Below, piece by piece: positions 62,080 to 64,000 of a stretch of DNA of 64,000 nucleotides. The DNA comes from Chrysomallon squamiferum (Eukaryota > Mollusca > Gastropoda > Neomphalida > Peltospiridae): contig CM022671.1 of NCBI GenBank assembly GCA_012295275.1, forward strand, positions 2,505,386 to 2,569,385, in the 5' to 3' direction. Below the pieces are notes generated by a model. That model did no database searches, had not been told where the DNA came from, and saw only the letters and a program-made list of their open reading frames with translations. Positions within the stretch are counted from its first letter, which is position 1. The number at the start of each line of letters is the position of its first letter. The translations under genes were made by a program, and so were the position numbers.

Positions 62080-62350
62080 GGCCTGCTGAGTGTCTGAAGT
62101 GTGATAATAATTAAAATATCCCACTTCTGTAATGTCCGAAGTATCAAATCGCACCACTGTTATGTCAAAGATGTCGAATAATTTCACTCTACGGTATGTC
62201 CAAAATGTGACAGGACATAACATTAATGTGTTTCCAATGTGACACAATATAATAACTATCGTATTCAAACTGTGACATAAAATAATACTGCTTTGTGTAT
62301 AACGTTGGTCATAATAACACACTGCGGTATCTGAATGTTGTGAACACATG
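62080..62350. repeat. Diverged tandem repeat, unit about 30-38 bp, about 8 units
   Basis: Phrases of the form GGTATGTCCAAAATGTGACA followed by ATAATAACT recur with heavy divergence. Confidence 0.55.
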
Positions 62351-62692
62351 TCTATAGTGTTACGCTTTACATTCCTGTATCTCTAAATATACACATACAT
62401 AATTACATACATACATACGTACATATATATATATATATATATATATTTACATATAAAGTCTTATACACATTATCGCAATTACAGGTGTTCAAGAAAATAA
62501 ATCTAATGTAATAGGTATATCACAGTGCATTACATGTTTTAATTCCTGCAGATATTTTAATTATAGCATAGCATTAACTGTTTTAAATCCAACATTCTAT
62601 TAGATGTTTTAAATCTAATGTTTAATTAATTATTTAAAATCTTCTATTCATAAACTCTGGTATCAGTTTTTATAGAAAGAAAAGATGCCTAA

Positions 62693-62694
<2 letters not shown>

Positions 62695-62730
<36 letters not shown>
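62695..62730. repeat. (ATT)n microsatellite
   Basis: About 12 ATT units. Confidence 0.95.
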
Positions 62731-63033
62731 ACTTTCTGTTTTATTCATTATGATTATCTCTTATAACAGAATTATTACAGTCTGCTAATAGGAGTGGCGA
62801 TTAAGAGCTTATTTTTCCAGGTAACAAACAAAAATTAACATCTAGTAATAGTTAATATTAAAAAGCAACATGATTCTGTGTGGTTAAATAAATGTGAGTT
62901 CACTCAGAATGGTGCACGTGAATGTTCCAGACACTTTTTTTTCGTGTTACCTGTTTGTTCTTATCAGTCGTGTCCGTACTTTTACGTATTTTCTCTGACT
63001 GTGTTGACTGTGTATGTCATCATCCTGTTCCGA

Positions 63034-63039
63034 TATAAA
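63034..63039 (+). promoter_or_regulatory. TATA box of the secreted-protein gene
   Basis: CCGATATAAAGAGAACC lies 75 bases before the ATG at 63109, a good position for a TATA box with a short leader of about 40 bases. Confidence 0.5.
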
Positions 63040-63108
63040 GAGAACCATTTGTTGTCATTCCTTTCAAACAAACCGTCTGTGTCGTATAAGTAAGAAAACA
63101 AGTACAAC

Positions 63109-63707
63109 ATGAATCTCGTTATTTCCATTCTCAACGTCTTCATTCTTACAGTGATTTGTATTGTGGCAAACGAGGAGGGGTCTGAAAATCGTACGTATTA
63201 AAACAATAGCAGGACTGGCACCTTCATTTTGACGATTATACAAACGCACAAACACATACATACAGACACAAAGACACCATACAAACACCTTCGGTGCATT
63301 TGATTGTTTGTTTATTTTCCCTTTCAGATGCTCTAGTAAAGATTATCTTATAATATGTTATCTATTCTAACTGATAAGAGCGTCAAAGTGTTTTCTCTAT
63401 CTAGTTATCATTATCAAAACCGATGCCAAACACTTAACACCTAAAACTGATTAATAATATTGTATGTATACTTGAGTATATTAGTACGTATCCAAAATAA
63501 CAGATGACAATGAAATTCTGTCGTATTATATATGTATAATAAATTAACTTTTTCATCCATCTTAGATGAATGTTTGGGAAAGAAAGAAAATGTAAAGATA
63601 CCAGTAAGTAAAACAAACAATTTTATGTCACATTATAACCACCGAAGTTAACTAAATAATAATAAAATAATTTTTATTAGACCTCCTTGTTTAACTGTAG
63701 TATAACA

Positions 63708-63800
<93 letters not shown>

Positions 63801-64000
63801 GTGGGAATGTATATACACACATATGCATACACGCACACACACATTATTGACTGCAGTTTGTTAGATTAAATAATAAATGTACATTAAATCAAATGTGTTT
63901 TCAGATAAATCACCAAATAGTTGCCAAGCAGTTTCCCATTAAATTGCCAAGATCATTAAACTACGTCACCGACGTGGTCAGAACGAGAAAACAACGTAAC
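63109..64000 (+). CDS. Small secreted protein, 5' part (3 exons), unrecognised
   Basis: Exons 63109-63190, 63566-63603 and 63905 to beyond the window end join in phase (donors AATC|GTACGT and CCA|GTAAGT; acceptors CATCTTAG and GTTTTCAG). The start gives a clear signal peptide (MNLVISILNVFILTVICIV, cut likely near VAN). The mature part is acidic, then basic: EEGSEN, HECLGKKENVKIP, then LPRSLNYVTDVVRTRKQRN up to the edge, with one Cys so far. A second possible acceptor at 63327 would lead to a stop within nine codons, so it is skipped. The family is not recognised; a cytokine, peptide hormone or effector are all possible. A (TC)n microsatellite of 88 bases lies in intron 2. Confidence 0.6.
63711..63798. 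repeat. (TC)n microsatellite in intron 2 of the secreted-protein gene
   Basis: About 44 TC units, 107 bases before the acceptor of exon 3. Confidence 0.97.

Noticed and set aside
63328-63351. Alternative second exon of the secreted-protein gene
   Set aside because: The acceptor CCCTTTCAG is good, but the joined frame stops within nine codons, while the exon at 63566 keeps the frame open.

Overview
The window is a stretch of animal nuclear genome, most likely from a mollusc (possibly a gastropod). It is AT-rich, has spliced genes with short GT-AG exons and long introns, and is crowded with microsatellites. At least three blocks (35970-36205, 61386-61500, 33412-33625) resemble from memory a SINE family common in gastropod and bivalve genomes. 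The species assignment is inference.

Layout. At 0.57-3.7 kb lie the last four exons of an EF-hand protein (+). At 9.7-11.0 kb is a single-exon class A GPCR of GPR161-like type (+). From 11 to 36 kb there is no certain gene. This part holds diverged tandem arrays (17.6, 18.9, 19.5, 21.7-23.2, 24.0-24.6, 25.9-26.5 kb), MITE-like and SINE-like relics, microsatellites, and a few exon-like frames that are only candidates (17.1+18.4 kb on +; 14.9, 25.0 and 27.0 kb on -). At 36.3-43.9 kb is an 11-exon BICD-family-like dynein/dynactin cargo adaptor (+), followed by about 5 kb of T-rich, microsatellite-poor sequence that may include a long 3' UTR. At 50.1-51.2 kb on the minus strand is a compact three-exon secreted Kazal-type serine protease inhibitor, which I assembled from splice phases because no single frame shows it. 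At 51.9-59.6 kb is a 12-exon NEK-family Ser/Thr kinase (+). At 63.1 kb to the window end is the 5' part of a small secreted-protein gene (+) with a TATA box.

Relations between genes. The Kazal gene and the NEK gene are divergent, with about 750 bp between their start codons, so they could share a promoter region. The Kazal gene and the BICDL gene converge. The adaptor acts in minus-end microtubule transport, and NEK kinases often act at cilia and centrosomes, but nothing in the sequence shows that these neighbours work together.

The main points for follow-up are the hidden Kazal gene, a GPR161-like receptor lacking several class A microswitch residues, a 30-bp minisatellite of about 48 units with higher-order repeats and long open frames on both strands, a relic FLYWCH zinc finger inside an insertion that splits an intronic tandem array, and mariner/pogo-like inverted termini on both sides of NEK exon 11. 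All calls were made by eye; no database or splice predictor was used.
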